Assembly: GCF_013362815.1 (NCBI RefSeq)
Contig: NZ_JABFVK010000075.1
Span: 1-32,336, forward strand
Length of the DNA stretch: 32,336 nt
Direction: 5' to 3'
Source: Hamadaea sp.
GTDB lineage: Bacteria > Actinomycetota > Actinomycetes > Mycobacteriales > Micromonosporaceae
Under the pieces are notes generated by a model, which saw only the letters and a program-made list of their open reading frames with translations, made no database searches and was not told the origin of the DNA. A program made the position numbers and the translations under genes. Shown here piece by piece: positions 14,920 to 22,125 of this stretch (the first letter of the stretch is position 1; each line of letters begins with the position of its first letter).

Positions 14920-15537
14920 CTACTTGTTGCGGGGGTCAGCCAGCCCGTTGGCCAGGGCTGCGAAAGCTTCGCCGACATAGGCGTCCAGCGGCCGGGAGCC
15001 GTCGCCGGCCGCCCAGCGCTGCATCGCCGCGCGGAAGGCGGCGCCGGCCACTCCGATCACGAGGGCGGGATATCCGTCGGCCGGTACGCCGACGTGCCGG
15101 CCGATGATCTCGGCGGCTTGTTGTCCGGTCTTGACGCTGGTGGCGATGAGCCGGGGCAGCAGCGACGGGCTGCGCTCGATCGCGGCCAGCCGCAGCAGCC
15201 AGCGCTCGCGCTCGGCCTCCATCTCGGCGATGATCCGGGCGAGGGAGGCGTGCACCGCAGCGAGCACGGGCAGCTCGGTGAGCAGCTCTTCCAGCCGCCG
15301 TTGCATCTCTTCGGCCGCCCCGGCGTTGTCCTCGAGAACGGCGTCGTCCTTGGCGGGGAAGTAGTTGAAGAACGTACGCGACGAGACGCCGACTTCGGCG
15401 CAGATCTCCTCGACGGTGACGTGCTCGAGACCCCGTTCGGCAGCCAGGCGCAGCGTCACGGTGAGCAGCGCCTCGCGAGTCTGCTGCTTCTTGAGATCGC
15501 GACGGCCCAGCGACGGCTTCGGCGGGGTGGTGGACAC
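14920..15537 (-). CDS. TetR family regulator of the adjacent efflux pump
   Basis: The 205-residue protein has a TetR DNA-binding domain (R-E-A-L-L-T-V-T-L-R-L-A-A-E-R-G-L-E-H-V-T-V at about 21-42, V-S-S-R-T-F-F-N-Y-F at 51-60). The recognition helix resembles regulators annotated AcrR/EthR-like. The start is a GTG at 15537; TAGCTT (15545-15550) lies 7 nt upstream and TTGCAG sits near -35 (18-bp spacer), so the mRNA may be leaderless. First gene of the regulator/pump operon. The upstream sequence contains a loose CTTT...AAAG repeat, not a convincing operator. Confidence 0.9.
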   Translation of the reverse strand: MSTTPPKPSLGRRDLKKQQTREALLTVTLRLAAERGLEHVTVEEICAEVGVSSRTFFNYFPAKDDAVLEDNAGAAEEMQRRLEELLTELPVLAAVHASLARIIAEMEAERERWLLRLAAIERSPSLLPRLIATSVKTGQQAAEIIGRHVGVPADGYPALVIGVAGAAFRAAMQRWAAGDGSRPLDAYVGEAFAALANGLADPRNK

Positions 15538-15602
15538 CCCGCCGAAGCTACAAGTGATCTTTCAGTCTCTGCAAAGTCATTACCGGTGACGCGCGGCACA
15601 CT

Positions 15603-16070
15603 TCACAGCTTGGCGAGGTACGCCTCCAGCGCCTCGTAGGACTGGCGCGCGCCCGTCTCCATGCCGGAGGCGATCATGCCGTCCCGGTCCTCCTGGCTGG
15701 TGAAGACCGACGTGGTGGTGACAAGCGTCTTGCCGTCCTGCTCGGTGAGCACCATCGTGTCGGTGGCGATGTGGCCGGGCAGGCCCTCCCATTCGAAGGT
15801 CTGCACCACCTTCTCGTTCGGCACCAACTCCAGGATCTCGCCGCGGAACGCCTCGTCGCCCTCGGGCGAGTGCTCGACGAAGCGGTAACGGCCGCCGACG
15901 CGTACGTCGATCTCGATAGTCATCGGGTTGCCCCGGCCCCACCAGTGCTTGAGGTGCTCGGCGTCGGTGAACGCGGCCCACACCAGTTCGCGGGGCGCGT
16001 CGAAGACGCGGGTCATCACGATCTCGCGGTCGCCGCGCGGGGTCACCTGGAAAACCTGGGTCTCGGACAT
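15603..16070 (-). CDS. SRPBCC (START/AHSA1-like) domain protein
   Basis: The 155-residue protein has the family sequence order: R-V-F-D-A-P-R-E-L-V-W-A-A-F-T-D (about 21-36), W-W-G-R-G, V-G-G-R-Y-R-F, F-R-G-E-I-L-E-L-V-P-N-E-K-V-V, and a C-terminal amphipathic helix ending Y-E-A-L-E-A-Y-L. SRPBCC/AHSA1-type proteins bind hydrophobic ligands in a deep cavity; bacterial members next to ArsR-type regulators are common but unexplored. The ATG at 16070 is 1 bp after the ArsR stop, so the two are co-transcribed and probably coupled. Ligand unknown. Confidence 0.9.
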   Translation of the reverse strand: MSETQVFQVTPRGDREIVMTRVFDAPRELVWAAFTDAEHLKHWWGRGNPMTIEIDVRVGGRYRFVEHSPEGDEAFRGEILELVPNEKVVQTFEWEGLPGHIATDTMVLTEQDGKTLVTTTSVFTSQEDRDGMIASGMETGARQSYEALEAYLAKL

Positions 16071-16071
16071 C

Positions 16072-16425
16072 TCACTTCTCCTTCGGCGTACTCGGTGCCT
16101 TGTGGGTTTTCTGTTGCAGGTCGCGCAGGTAGTCGTCGAGCCGGTCGTACCGCTCCTCCCAGAAGCGCCGATAGGTCTCGGCCCACTCCGTGACGCCCCG
16201 CAACGGGGCCGCCTCGAGCCGGCAGGGCCGCCACTGCGCGTCGCGCCCCCGGGTGATCAACCCGGCCTGCTCCAGCACCTTCAGATGCTTGGAGACCGCC
16301 TGGAGGCTGATCGGGAACGGCTCGGCCAGCTGGTTCACGGTCGCGTCGCCCTCGGCGAGCCGGGCGAGGATGGCCCGTCTCGTCGGGTCGGCGAGCGCCG
16401 CGAACACCGTGCTGAGCTGATCCAC
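16072..16425 (-). CDS. ArsR/SmtB family winged-helix regulator
   Basis: The 117-residue product begins V-D-Q-L-S-T-V-F-A-A-L-A-D-P-T-R-R-A-I-L-A-R-L, the typical first helix of this class. It then has V-N-Q-L-A-E-P-F-P-I-S-L-Q-A-V-S-K-H-L-K-V-L as the recognition helix (about 35-56). The open frame extends upstream to a TTG at 16443, but the GTG at 16425, preceded by AAGGTGG, fits the family N-terminus better. No cysteine-pair metal site is apparent in helix 5, so it is likely a non-metal sensor of the group found with SRPBCC proteins. The upstream region holds AACCGGTT (16446-16453), a possible but weak operator. Confidence 0.88.
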   Translation of the reverse strand: MDQLSTVFAALADPTRRAILARLAEGDATVNQLAEPFPISLQAVSKHLKVLEQAGLITRGRDAQWRPCRLEAAPLRGVTEWAETYRRFWEERYDRLDDYLRDLQQKTHKAPSTPKEK

Positions 16426-16563
16426 TCTGACCACCTTATTCAACCAACCGGTTAATCAACCGATGAGTTGAGTATGTGGCTGGGGCGTACGCCTGTCAAG
16501 CGGATCGGCGGAATTCGTCCCGTTCGCCGCGACGGGAGGCGCAACTCTCGATAGGTTGGCGGG

Positions 16564-16725
16564 GTGACCGAGGTGCCGGACGCCGACCGCCAGGAACAGG
16601 ACCTTCCCGTCGTCTTCGATGACGAGGACGAGCAGCCCGTCGAGCCCGAGATCGGCGACGACGTCCCCGAGGCCGACGCCGTCGAGCAGGCCCGCGCCGT
16701 CCCGCTGGACGACGACTACGAATAG
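16564..16725 (+). CDS. Small acidic protein, 53 residues
   Basis: A 53-residue frame starts at GTG 16564 and ends in TAG 16723-16725, immediately before the ECF41 promoter. The sequence is very acidic, with Asp/Glu making up over one third of residues, and ends E-A-D-A-V-E-Q-A-R-A-V-P-L-D-D-D-Y-E. A similar E-A-D-x-V/A-E-Q-x-x-x-V-P tail occurs in small conserved actinobacterial proteins that I recall as uncharacterised. TAGGTT (16552-16557) is 6 nt before the GTG, giving a leaderless-type promoter. Codon use is strongly G/C-ending, supporting real coding. Function unknown; the composition suggests an intrinsically disordered protein. Confidence 0.65.
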   Translation: MTEVPDADRQEQDLPVVFDDEDEQPVEPEIGDDVPEADAVEQARAVPLDDDYE

Positions 16726-16728
16726 CGC

Positions 16729-16755
16729 TGTCACATTCGCGCTTCCCCGTCCGTC
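16729..16755 (+). promoter_or_regulatory. Putative ECF41-type promoter (autoregulatory)
   Basis: TGTCACA (16729-16735) is followed after 16 bp by CGTC (16752-16755); another CGTC occurs after 12 bp (16748-16751). As I remember it, the ECF41 group recognises TGTCACA at -35 and CGTC at -10 with about 16 bp between them. The site is about 30 bp before the ECF41 sigma gene. Confidence 0.6.
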
Positions 16756-16782
16756 AACGTGACGAACGGATGAGGAGAGAAT

Positions 16783-17673
16783 GTGATCATGAACGACACC
16801 GAATGGCTCGCCGGCGAGTTCGAGGGACACCGCTCGCACCTGCGTGCAGTCGCGTACCGCATGCTCGGCTCGTTGACCGAGGCCGACGACGCGGTGCAGG
16901 AGGCCTGGATCCGGCTGAGCCGGTCGGACGCCGATGAGGTCCGCAACCTGGGCGGCTGGCTGACCACCGTGGTCGGGCGAGTGTGCCTGGACATGCTGCG
17001 CTCGCGGACCTCGCGGCGTGAGGAGTCGCTGGACGTGCACGTGCCCGACCCGATCGTGGGCCCGGCGGACGGCGTCGATCCCGAGCAGGAGGCGATGCTC
17101 GCCGACTCGGTCGGGCTGGCTTTGCAAGTCGTGCTCGACACGCTGACCCCGGCCGAGCGGCTGGCCTTCGTGCTGCACGACATGTTCGCCCTGCCGTTCG
17201 ACGACATCGCCCCGATCGTCGGCCGTGCTCCGGACGCCACGCGGCAACTCGCCAGCCGTGCTCGGCGGCGGGTGCAGGGCGGCGCGCCCGTGCCCGACCG
17301 CGACCTCGGCCGCCAGCGGGAGGTCGTCGACGCCTTCCTGGCCGCCTCGCGGGCCGGCGACTTCGAGGCGCTGGTCGCCGTGCTCGACCCCGACGTCGTG
17401 CTGCGGGCCGACTACGGCGCGGCTCCGTTCGACGTCGCGCGGCTGGTACGCGGAGCCGAGGCGGTCGCCCGGCAGGCGCTCATGTTCTCGAAGATGGCCC
17501 AGTACGCCCGCCCGGCCCTGGTCAACGGCGCGATCGGCGTGATCAACATCCCGCCGTCGGGTCAGGTCTACGGCGTCATGGGCATGACCGTCGCCGACGG
17601 CCGGATCGTCGCCATCGACATCCTCGCCGACCCCGAGCGGCTCGCCACACTGGACGTCTCCGACCTCGCCTGA
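16783..17673 (+). CDS. ECF41 family RNA polymerase sigma factor with C-terminal SnoaL-like regulatory domain
   Basis: Residues about 8-85 form sigma region 2 (R-A-V-A-Y-R-M-L-G-S-L-T-E-A-D-D-A-V-Q-E) and 110-165 form region 4 (L-T-P-A-E-R-L-A-F-V-L-H-D). A fused domain of about 115 residues (180-296) has the NTF2/SnoaL fold typical of ECF41 and SigJ. Its end, I-D-I-L-A-D-P-E-R-L, corresponds to the family's NPDKL-like motif. In this group the fused domain replaces a separate anti-sigma factor and controls activity. GTG 16783 follows GAGGAG by about 5 nt. A promoter like the group's own consensus lies upstream. A serine hydrolase gene follows 79 bp downstream and may be its target. Confidence 0.92.
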   Translation: MIMNDTEWLAGEFEGHRSHLRAVAYRMLGSLTEADDAVQEAWIRLSRSDADEVRNLGGWLTTVVGRVCLDMLRSRTSRREESLDVHVPDPIVGPADGVDPEQEAMLADSVGLALQVVLDTLTPAERLAFVLHDMFALPFDDIAPIVGRAPDATRQLASRARRRVQGGAPVPDRDLGRQREVVDAFLAASRAGDFEALVAVLDPDVVLRADYGAAPFDVARLVRGAEAVARQALMFSKMAQYARPALVNGAIGVINIPPSGQVYGVMGMTVADGRIVAIDILADPERLATLDVSDLA

Positions 17674-17752
17674 AAAAGTTCGGCGGGGATTGTCGTCTCC
17701 GGCGAGTCTCGTCCGACGCCTTGATGAAGACTCATCACTGGAGGAGATCAAG

Positions 17753-18916
17753 ATGACGAACCCGCTGAACCCGGCACTGAACGACGCGATGGCCGGCCGA
17801 GTGGCCCGAGGAGAGCTGCCCGGCCTGGTCACGGTGCTGGCGTACGGGGACGACGTCGAGGTGACGGCGCTGGGCGAGCTGTCCTTCGGCGGTACGCCGA
17901 TGCGCCGGGACACGATCTTCCGGATCGCGTCGCTGACCAAACCGGTGCTGGCGGCGGCCACGATGCTGCTGGTCGAGGACGGCACGCTCGCCTTGGACGA
18001 GCCGGTCGACCGGGTGCTCCCCGAGCTGGCCGACCGGCAGGTGCTGCGTACGGTCGACGGGGCACTCGACGACACCGTCCCGGCCGAGCGGCCGATCACG
18101 GTCGAGGACCTGCTGACCTTCCGGCTCGGCCACGGGATGATCACCGAGCCTTCGTTCCAGCCCGCGTACCCGGTGATCACGGCGGCTCGGGAGAAGCAGC
18201 TCGTGCTGGACGTGCCCGATCCGCGTACGCCGCTCGACCCGGACGAGTGGATCCGGCGGTTCAGCGAACTGCCCCTGATGGATCAGCCCGGTACGCGCTG
18301 GCGCTACAACACGGGGACTCTGGTGCTCGGCGTACTGCTCGCCCGGGCGGCCGAGAAGCCGTTGGAGGAGGTCCTCGCCGAGCGGCTCTTCCGGCCGCTG
18401 GGCATGTCCGACACCGGATTCTGGCTGCCGGCGGAGAAAGCCGACCGCATCCCGGCGTACTACATGAGCGATCTGCAGGGCGGGCCGGTGCAGGAATCAC
18501 CGTCCTCGCCGGCGATCGAGTGGACCCGTCCACCGGCGTTCCCGTCGGGGTCGTCCGGGCTGCTGTCGACGGCCGACGACTGCCTGGCCTTCGCCCAGAT
18601 GCTGCGGCGTGACGGCGACGGTCTGCTCTCGTCCGACTCCGTACGCCGGATGACGTCGAACCAGCTGACCGGCGAGCAACTCGGCTCGGCCGGAATGCTG
18701 CTCGGCGGACGAGGCTGGGGGTACGGGATGTCGGTCACCGTGGCGGCCGACGACTTCACCGATGTTCCCGGCCGCTACGGCTGGGAGGGTGGCTACGGCA
18801 CGGTCTGGTTCACCGATCCGCATCGGGATCTGATCGCCATCGCGCTGACCCAGGTCTCGGACTTCCTGTTCACCGGCGGCGCGGCCGAGTTCACCCGGCT
18901 CGCGTACGCCCGCTGA
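17753..18916 (+). CDS. Serine beta-lactamase/esterase family hydrolase (class C fold)
   Basis: The 387-residue protein has S60-L-T-K63 as the catalytic S-x-x-K motif and R-W-R-Y185-N-T-G as the tyrosine motif. Here Y-N-T replaces the classic Y-x-N, as in EstB/LipL-like esterases, and a glycine-rich G-W-E-G-G-Y-G-T-V-W stretch is the third motif region. No signal peptide is visible, so it is likely an intracellular esterase or lactonase rather than a periplasmic lactamase. ATG 17753 follows GGAGGAG. It is co-directional with the ECF41 gene and may be its target, a pairing not unusual for this sigma group. A strong hairpin follows the stop. Confidence 0.9.
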   Translation: MTNPLNPALNDAMAGRVARGELPGLVTVLAYGDDVEVTALGELSFGGTPMRRDTIFRIASLTKPVLAAATMLLVEDGTLALDEPVDRVLPELADRQVLRTVDGALDDTVPAERPITVEDLLTFRLGHGMITEPSFQPAYPVITAAREKQLVLDVPDPRTPLDPDEWIRRFSELPLMDQPGTRWRYNTGTLVLGVLLARAAEKPLEEVLAERLFRPLGMSDTGFWLPAEKADRIPAYYMSDLQGGPVQESPSSPAIEWTRPPAFPSGSSGLLSTADDCLAFAQMLRRDGDGLLSSDSVRRMTSNQLTGEQLGSAGMLLGGRGWGYGMSVTVAADDFTDVPGRYGWEGGYGTVWFTDPHRDLIAIALTQVSDFLFTGGAAEFTRLAYAR

Positions 18917-18932
18917 GTCCTGGAAAGCTGGA

Positions 18933-18972
18933 TGCCGCACGAGCGACGCGGGGGGTCGTCGCCCGTGCGGCA
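18933..18972. terminator. Hairpin terminator after the serine hydrolase
   Basis: TGCCGCACG (18933-18941) and GCGACG (18943-18948) pair with CGTCGC (18957-18962) and CGTGCGGCA (18964-18972), a 15-bp stem with one mismatch and an 8-nt loop. It starts 16 bp after the hydrolase stop. Confidence 0.8.
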
Positions 18973-18975
18973 GAT

Positions 18976-19007
18976 CCTCGGGCGTGGGGGTGCGACTCAC
19001 GCCGAGG
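18976..19007. terminator. Second hairpin in the convergent gap
   Basis: CCTCG (18976-18980) plus GCGTG (18982-18986) pair with CACGC (18998-19002) plus CGAGG (19003-19007), with one bulged G. It lies between two strong hairpins, in the convergent gap of two operons. Confidence 0.5.
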
Positions 19008-19014
19008 ACTTACT

Positions 19015-19059
19015 CGCCCGCCGGACCGAGATGCCCGATCACCGCTGGACCGGCGGGCG
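19015..19059. terminator. Third hairpin, terminator for the leftward sigma/anti-sigma operon
   Basis: CGCCCGCCGG (19015-19024) pairs perfectly with CCGGCGGGCG (19050-19059); the loop is 25 nt. It lies 11 bp after the end of the anti-sigma candidate gene on the minus strand. Confidence 0.65.
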
Positions 19060-19070
19060 AAGTCAGGACG

Positions 19071-19742
19071 TCACCGGTGCGACGGAGTTCCACTCGGCGC
19101 GCCCGGGTGGTCCGTCGGCTTGACGGTCGGAGCGCCGCTGGGCTTCGTGCTCGGCTTGCCCGGCGTACTGGGCTTGGCGCCCGGCGCGCTCGGCTTCGAG
19201 CTGGGCAGCAGGGTGACGCAGTAATCGGTCACCTTGTCGAGACCACCGGCGGCGGTCACGAGCGCTTGGAACGCGGGGCTCTCCAACGCCTTGCCTCGTT
19301 CGCCGTCCGGCTTGGCGGCGTACGCCTTGCAAAGCCCTTCGAGGTTGGGCGACGGCGAACCCTTCGCACCGGGGCTGTGGCTGGGCTTGGGGCTGTGACT
19401 GGCCGACGGCTTGCCGGTCGTTCCCAGCGGGTTGGGCAGTACGCCGGTGGTGGCGGCGAGGGCCACGCCACCGCCGACGGCGACCGCCGCGATGGCCGCC
19501 GCCTTGACGGTGAGCGCTTTCGCCAGGGCTGTCTTGAGCATCGAACGTCTCCGGGGTAGGGGGACAGCGTCGCGATGAGCCCGGTACGCCTGCGTCACCG
19601 CCTGCCGTCCGGCCAGCTCACCCGGATGGGCGGGCGCGGCCGCTGCGGCGAGCAGCTCGGCGAGCGGCGGTGGCCCGGCGTCGGTCGCGCCGTCGAGCAG
19701 GTGCTCGGCGACGGATCGGCGAAGTCGGGGCCGCGTGCTCAT
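19071..19742 (-). CDS. Membrane-anchored anti-sigma factor candidate
   Basis: A 223-residue protein whose ATG overlaps the TGA of the SigE-like sigma gene (ATGA). The cytosolic part is about 75 residues long, with R-R-S-V-A-E-H-L-L-D-G and P-P-L-A-E-L-L-A-A-A-A-A-P. One membrane helix follows (about 76-98). The outer part is Pro/Ser/Lys-rich, with a Cys-containing domain C-K-A-Y-A-A-K-P-D-G-E-R-G-K-A and D-K-V-T-D-Y-C-V-T-L-L. The tail repeats K-P-S-x-P-G-K/A. It lacks the zinc-binding H-x3-C-x2-C of classic ZAS anti-sigmas. Position and translational coupling are the main evidence for the role; similar proteins are common after SigE-like factors in Micromonosporaceae. Confidence 0.7.
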   Translation of the reverse strand: MSTRPRLRRSVAEHLLDGATDAGPPPLAELLAAAAAPAHPGELAGRQAVTQAYRAHRDAVPLPRRRSMLKTALAKALTVKAAAIAAVAVGGGVALAATTGVLPNPLGTTGKPSASHSPKPSHSPGAKGSPSPNLEGLCKAYAAKPDGERGKALESPAFQALVTAAGGLDKVTDYCVTLLPSSKPSAPGAKPSTPGKPSTKPSGAPTVKPTDHPGAPSGTPSHR

Positions 19743-20344
19743 CTCGCCTCCTTAACCGTCGGCGCCGTCAAAAATGTCACTCTCGCTCGGTTCTCGCTGG
19801 TGGGAGCACTTGTCAGCTGCTCGGCCAGTCGTTGCAGTCCCCGATGGGCGGCGGTACGCACCGCGCCCGGCCGCTTGCCCAGCACCTTCCCGGCAGTCTT
19901 CGCGTCGAGTCCCAGGACCGCCCGCAGCATCACCGCCTCGGCCTGATCCGGCGGCAGCGTAGCGATGAGGCGTACGGCGGCGTCGGTGGCGACCGCGGTC
20001 AGCGCCAGCGCCTCGGCGTCTTCCGACGCGGGTAGTTCCATGAAGTCGTCGGCCGGCACCGGCACGGCCGGTCGCCGGTCGCGATGCCGGAGGTGGTCGA
20101 TTGCGCGATGCCGGGCGATCGAGGCGGCCCAGCCGCGGAACGCCTGATCGTCGCCGGAGAACGTGTGCAGGTCGCGCACCATGCACAGCCAGGCTTCCGA
20201 GGCGACGTCCTCGGCATCAGAGCCCACCAGTACGCGGAGGTAGCGCAGCAGGCCTGGATGGACGGCGCAGTAGAGCTCGTCGAACGCGAGTTCGTCGCCG
20301 TCTTGGGCCCGCCGGATGAGCGAAGCCGACGTCACCCGGGCCAT
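19739..20344 (-). CDS. SigE-like ECF sigma factor
   Basis: About 201 residues. Region 2 lies near the N-terminus (R-R-A-Q-D-G-D-E-L-A-F-D-E-L-Y and E-D-V-A-S-E-A-W, then R-G-W-A-A-S-I-A-R-H-R-A-I-D-H-L-R). Region 4 (L-P-P-D-Q-A-E-A-V-M-L-R-A-V-L-G-L-D-A-K-T-A-G-K-V-L-G) lies near 140-165, followed by the R-T-A-A-H-R-G-L-Q-R-L recognition helix. Start choice is open: ATG 20344 gives the usual short N-terminus, ATG 20380 adds 12 residues, and neither has a clear Shine-Dalgarno. It is coupled to the anti-sigma candidate through an ATGA overlap. No specific promoter was recognised upstream. Confidence 0.85.
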   Translation of the reverse strand: MARVTSASLIRRAQDGDELAFDELYCAVHPGLLRYLRVLVGSDAEDVASEAWLCMVRDLHTFSGDDQAFRGWAASIARHRAIDHLRHRDRRPAVPVPADDFMELPASEDAEALALTAVATDAAVRLIATLPPDQAEAVMLRAVLGLDAKTAGKVLGKRPGAVRTAAHRGLQRLAEQLTSAPTSENRARVTFLTAPTVKEAR

Positions 20345-20527
20345 GCTGGCCCACTTCGACCGGTCGGGCCAAGGTGGCATCGGGTCGTCGGTTCGGCTGT
20401 ATCCGTGTCACGTCTCGCGACATCGTGTTGATCATTCCGGCGAGGAGTCGATCAGGGCGAACGGGATGCGCCACGCCGGGTGATCACGCCCGATAGTTCA
20501 TGATCGCGCGGAAAGGGCGGGGGTGGG

Positions 20528-20554
20528 TGTCGAAAACGGGCGGTGGCGTTCGTG
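20528..20554 (+). promoter_or_regulatory. Putative ECF42-type promoter
   Basis: TGTCGAAA (20528-20535) matches the -35 element (TGTCGA) that I remember for ECF42-controlled DGPF genes. CGTT and CGTG (20547-20554) lie about 13-17 bp downstream, where the group's CG(A/T)C element would be expected. It is about 60 bp before the YCII-type gene. Confidence 0.5.
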
Positions 20555-20589
20555 TAGGGGGTAGGAAGGACACGAGGAGGAGACAAGCC

Positions 20590-20934
20590 ATGCCGGAGTA
20601 CCTGCTCAGCATCTATCAGCCCGACGGCGACGCGCCGCCGCCCGAGGTCCTCGAGCCGATCATGGCGGACCTGGCGACGCTCAACGACGAGATGCGGCGT
20701 ACGGGAGTCTGGGTGTTCGCGATGGGCCTGCATCCGGCGAGCACCGCCACCGTCGTGCGTCCCAAGGAGAACCTGATCACCGACGGCCCGTTCGCCGAGG
20801 GCAAGGAACACGTCGGGGGGTTCACCGTCATCCGGGCCGCCGACCTGGACGAGGCCTTGAACTGGGCCAGGCGGATGGCGGCTGTGCTGACGTTGCCCGT
20901 CGAGGTCCGGCCGATCGCGTTCGAAGAGAAGTGA
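20590..20934 (+). CDS. DGPF/YCII domain protein (ECF42 partner)
   Basis: The 114-residue protein has the full DGPF signature: [10 protein letters not shown] (4-13), a helix with D-E-M-R-R-T-G-V, then D65-G-P-F68 inside [18 protein letters not shown]. The C-terminal E-V-R-P-I-A-F completes the ferredoxin-like YCII fold. Such proteins are small, often dimeric and of unknown activity, and are the hallmark partners of ECF42 sigma factors. The ATG at 20590 follows GAGGAGGAG. Its TGA overlaps the GTG of the sigma gene, so translation is coupled. Upstream lies a TGTCGAAA element, suggesting control by its own sigma factor. Confidence 0.93.
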   Translation: MPEYLLSIYQPDGDAPPPEVLEPIMADLATLNDEMRRTGVWVFAMGLHPASTATVVRPKENLITDGPFAEGKEHVGGFTVIRAADLDEALNWARRMAAVLTLPVEVRPIAFEEK

Positions 20935-22115
20935 CGCCGGGCATCGAGGAGGTCTTCCGCGCGGAGTACGGCCGTGCGGTCGCCGTCCTCGTGCGCGCGT
21001 TCGGCGACATCGATCTCGCCGAGGAGGTCGTGCAGGACGCCTTCGCCGAGGCGGTCATCCGCTGGCCGGAGACGGGTACGCCACCGAGCCCGGCCGGTTG
21101 GATCATCACCACTGCCCGCAACCGCGCGATCGACCGCGTACGCCGAGAGGCCCAGCGCGATGCGAAACAAGCCGAGGCGGCGCGGTTACAGCCGGAACCG
21201 GAGCCGGAGGAGGGCGGTCCCGTGGACGACGATCGGCTGCGCCTGATCTTCACCTGCTGCCACCCGGCGCTCGCCGAACCCGCCCGGGTCGCGTTGACGT
21301 TGAAGCTGCTCGGCGGGCTGACGACGGCGGAGATCGCGGCGGCGTTCCTCGTCCCGGAGCCGACGATGGCCCAGCGTCTCGTCCGGGCCAAGGGCAAGAT
21401 CCGCGACGCGCACATCCCGTACCGGGTGCCGGGCGACGCCGACCTGCCCGATCGGCTGAGCTCGGTGCTCGCCGTCGTCTATCTCATCTTCACCGAGGGG
21501 CATCTCGGCCGCGTGGAGCTGAGCGCGGAGGCGATCCGGCTCGGGCGGCTGCTCGCCGAGCTGATGCCGGACGAGCCGGAAGTCCTCGGGCTGCTCGCAT
21601 TGATGCTGCTGACCGAGGCGCGCCGGCCGGCCCGCGCGGATCGCCTCGTCCCGCTGCCCGACCAGGACCGTCGACTGTGGAATGCCGAGCTGATCGCGGA
21701 GGGGCAGGATCTCGTCCGGCGCTGCCTGCGGCGGAACCGGCCGGGTGCGTACCAGATCCAGGCGGCGATCAACGCCGTCCACAGCGACGCGCGTACCGCG
21801 GATCAGACCGACTGGTGGCAGATCGTCCAGCTCTATGACCAATTGCTCGCGATCGCCCCCAGCCCGGTGGCCGAGCTGCATCGCGCCGTCGCGGTCGCCG
21901 AGATCGACGGCCCGCGCGTCGCACTGTCCATCATCGACTCACTGCCGCTCTCCAGTCATTATCTCTGGTACGCCGTCCGCGCCGAGCTGCTCCGGCGGCT
22001 CGATCGGAAGCGGGACGCGCTTTCGGCGTACGACATGGCTTTGAATCTGGTGACCCAGCCGAGCGAGCGGGCCTTCCTGAGCGGGCGGCGCGCCGAGCTG
22101 GCGGTCGATGTCTAG
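20931..22115 (+). CDS. ECF42 family sigma factor with C-terminal TPR-like extension
   Basis: The 394-residue protein has region 2 ([17 protein letters not shown] and [14 protein letters not shown]) in the first 75 residues. Region 4 ([19 protein letters not shown]) lies around 120-140. About 200 residues follow, containing the DUF6596-type F-T-E-G-H-L and helical TPR-like repeats ([20 protein letters not shown]). This long C-terminal extension is characteristic of ECF42 and is thought to substitute for an anti-sigma factor. GTG start overlaps the DGPF gene's stop, indicating coupled expression. It may activate its own operon. Confidence 0.92.
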   Translation: MTPGIEEVFRAEYGRAVAVLVRAFGDIDLAEEVVQDAFAEAVIRWPETGTPPSPAGWIITTARNRAIDRVRREAQRDAKQAEAARLQPEPEPEEGGPVDDDRLRLIFTCCHPALAEPARVALTLKLLGGLTTAEIAAAFLVPEPTMAQRLVRAKGKIRDAHIPYRVPGDADLPDRLSSVLAVVYLIFTEGHLGRVELSAEAIRLGRLLAELMPDEPEVLGLLALMLLTEARRPARADRLVPLPDQDRRLWNAELIAEGQDLVRRCLRRNRPGAYQIQAAINAVHSDARTADQTDWWQIVQLYDQLLAIAPSPVAELHRAVAVAEIDGPRVALSIIDSLPLSSHYLWYAVRAELLRRLDRKRDALSAYDMALNLVTQPSERAFLSGRRAELAVDV

Positions 22116-22125
22116 GATTCGCGGC

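Noticed and set aside
16441-16461. ArsR operator (AACCGGTT with CAACC repeats)
   Set aside because: Only an 8-bp symmetric core; the flanks do not extend the symmetry. Kept as a comment, not a feature.
16456-18180. A 574-codon minus-strand frame
   Set aside because: It lies antisense to the ECF41 gene and the hydrolase. The encoded sequence is low-complexity Ser/Arg with no motif.
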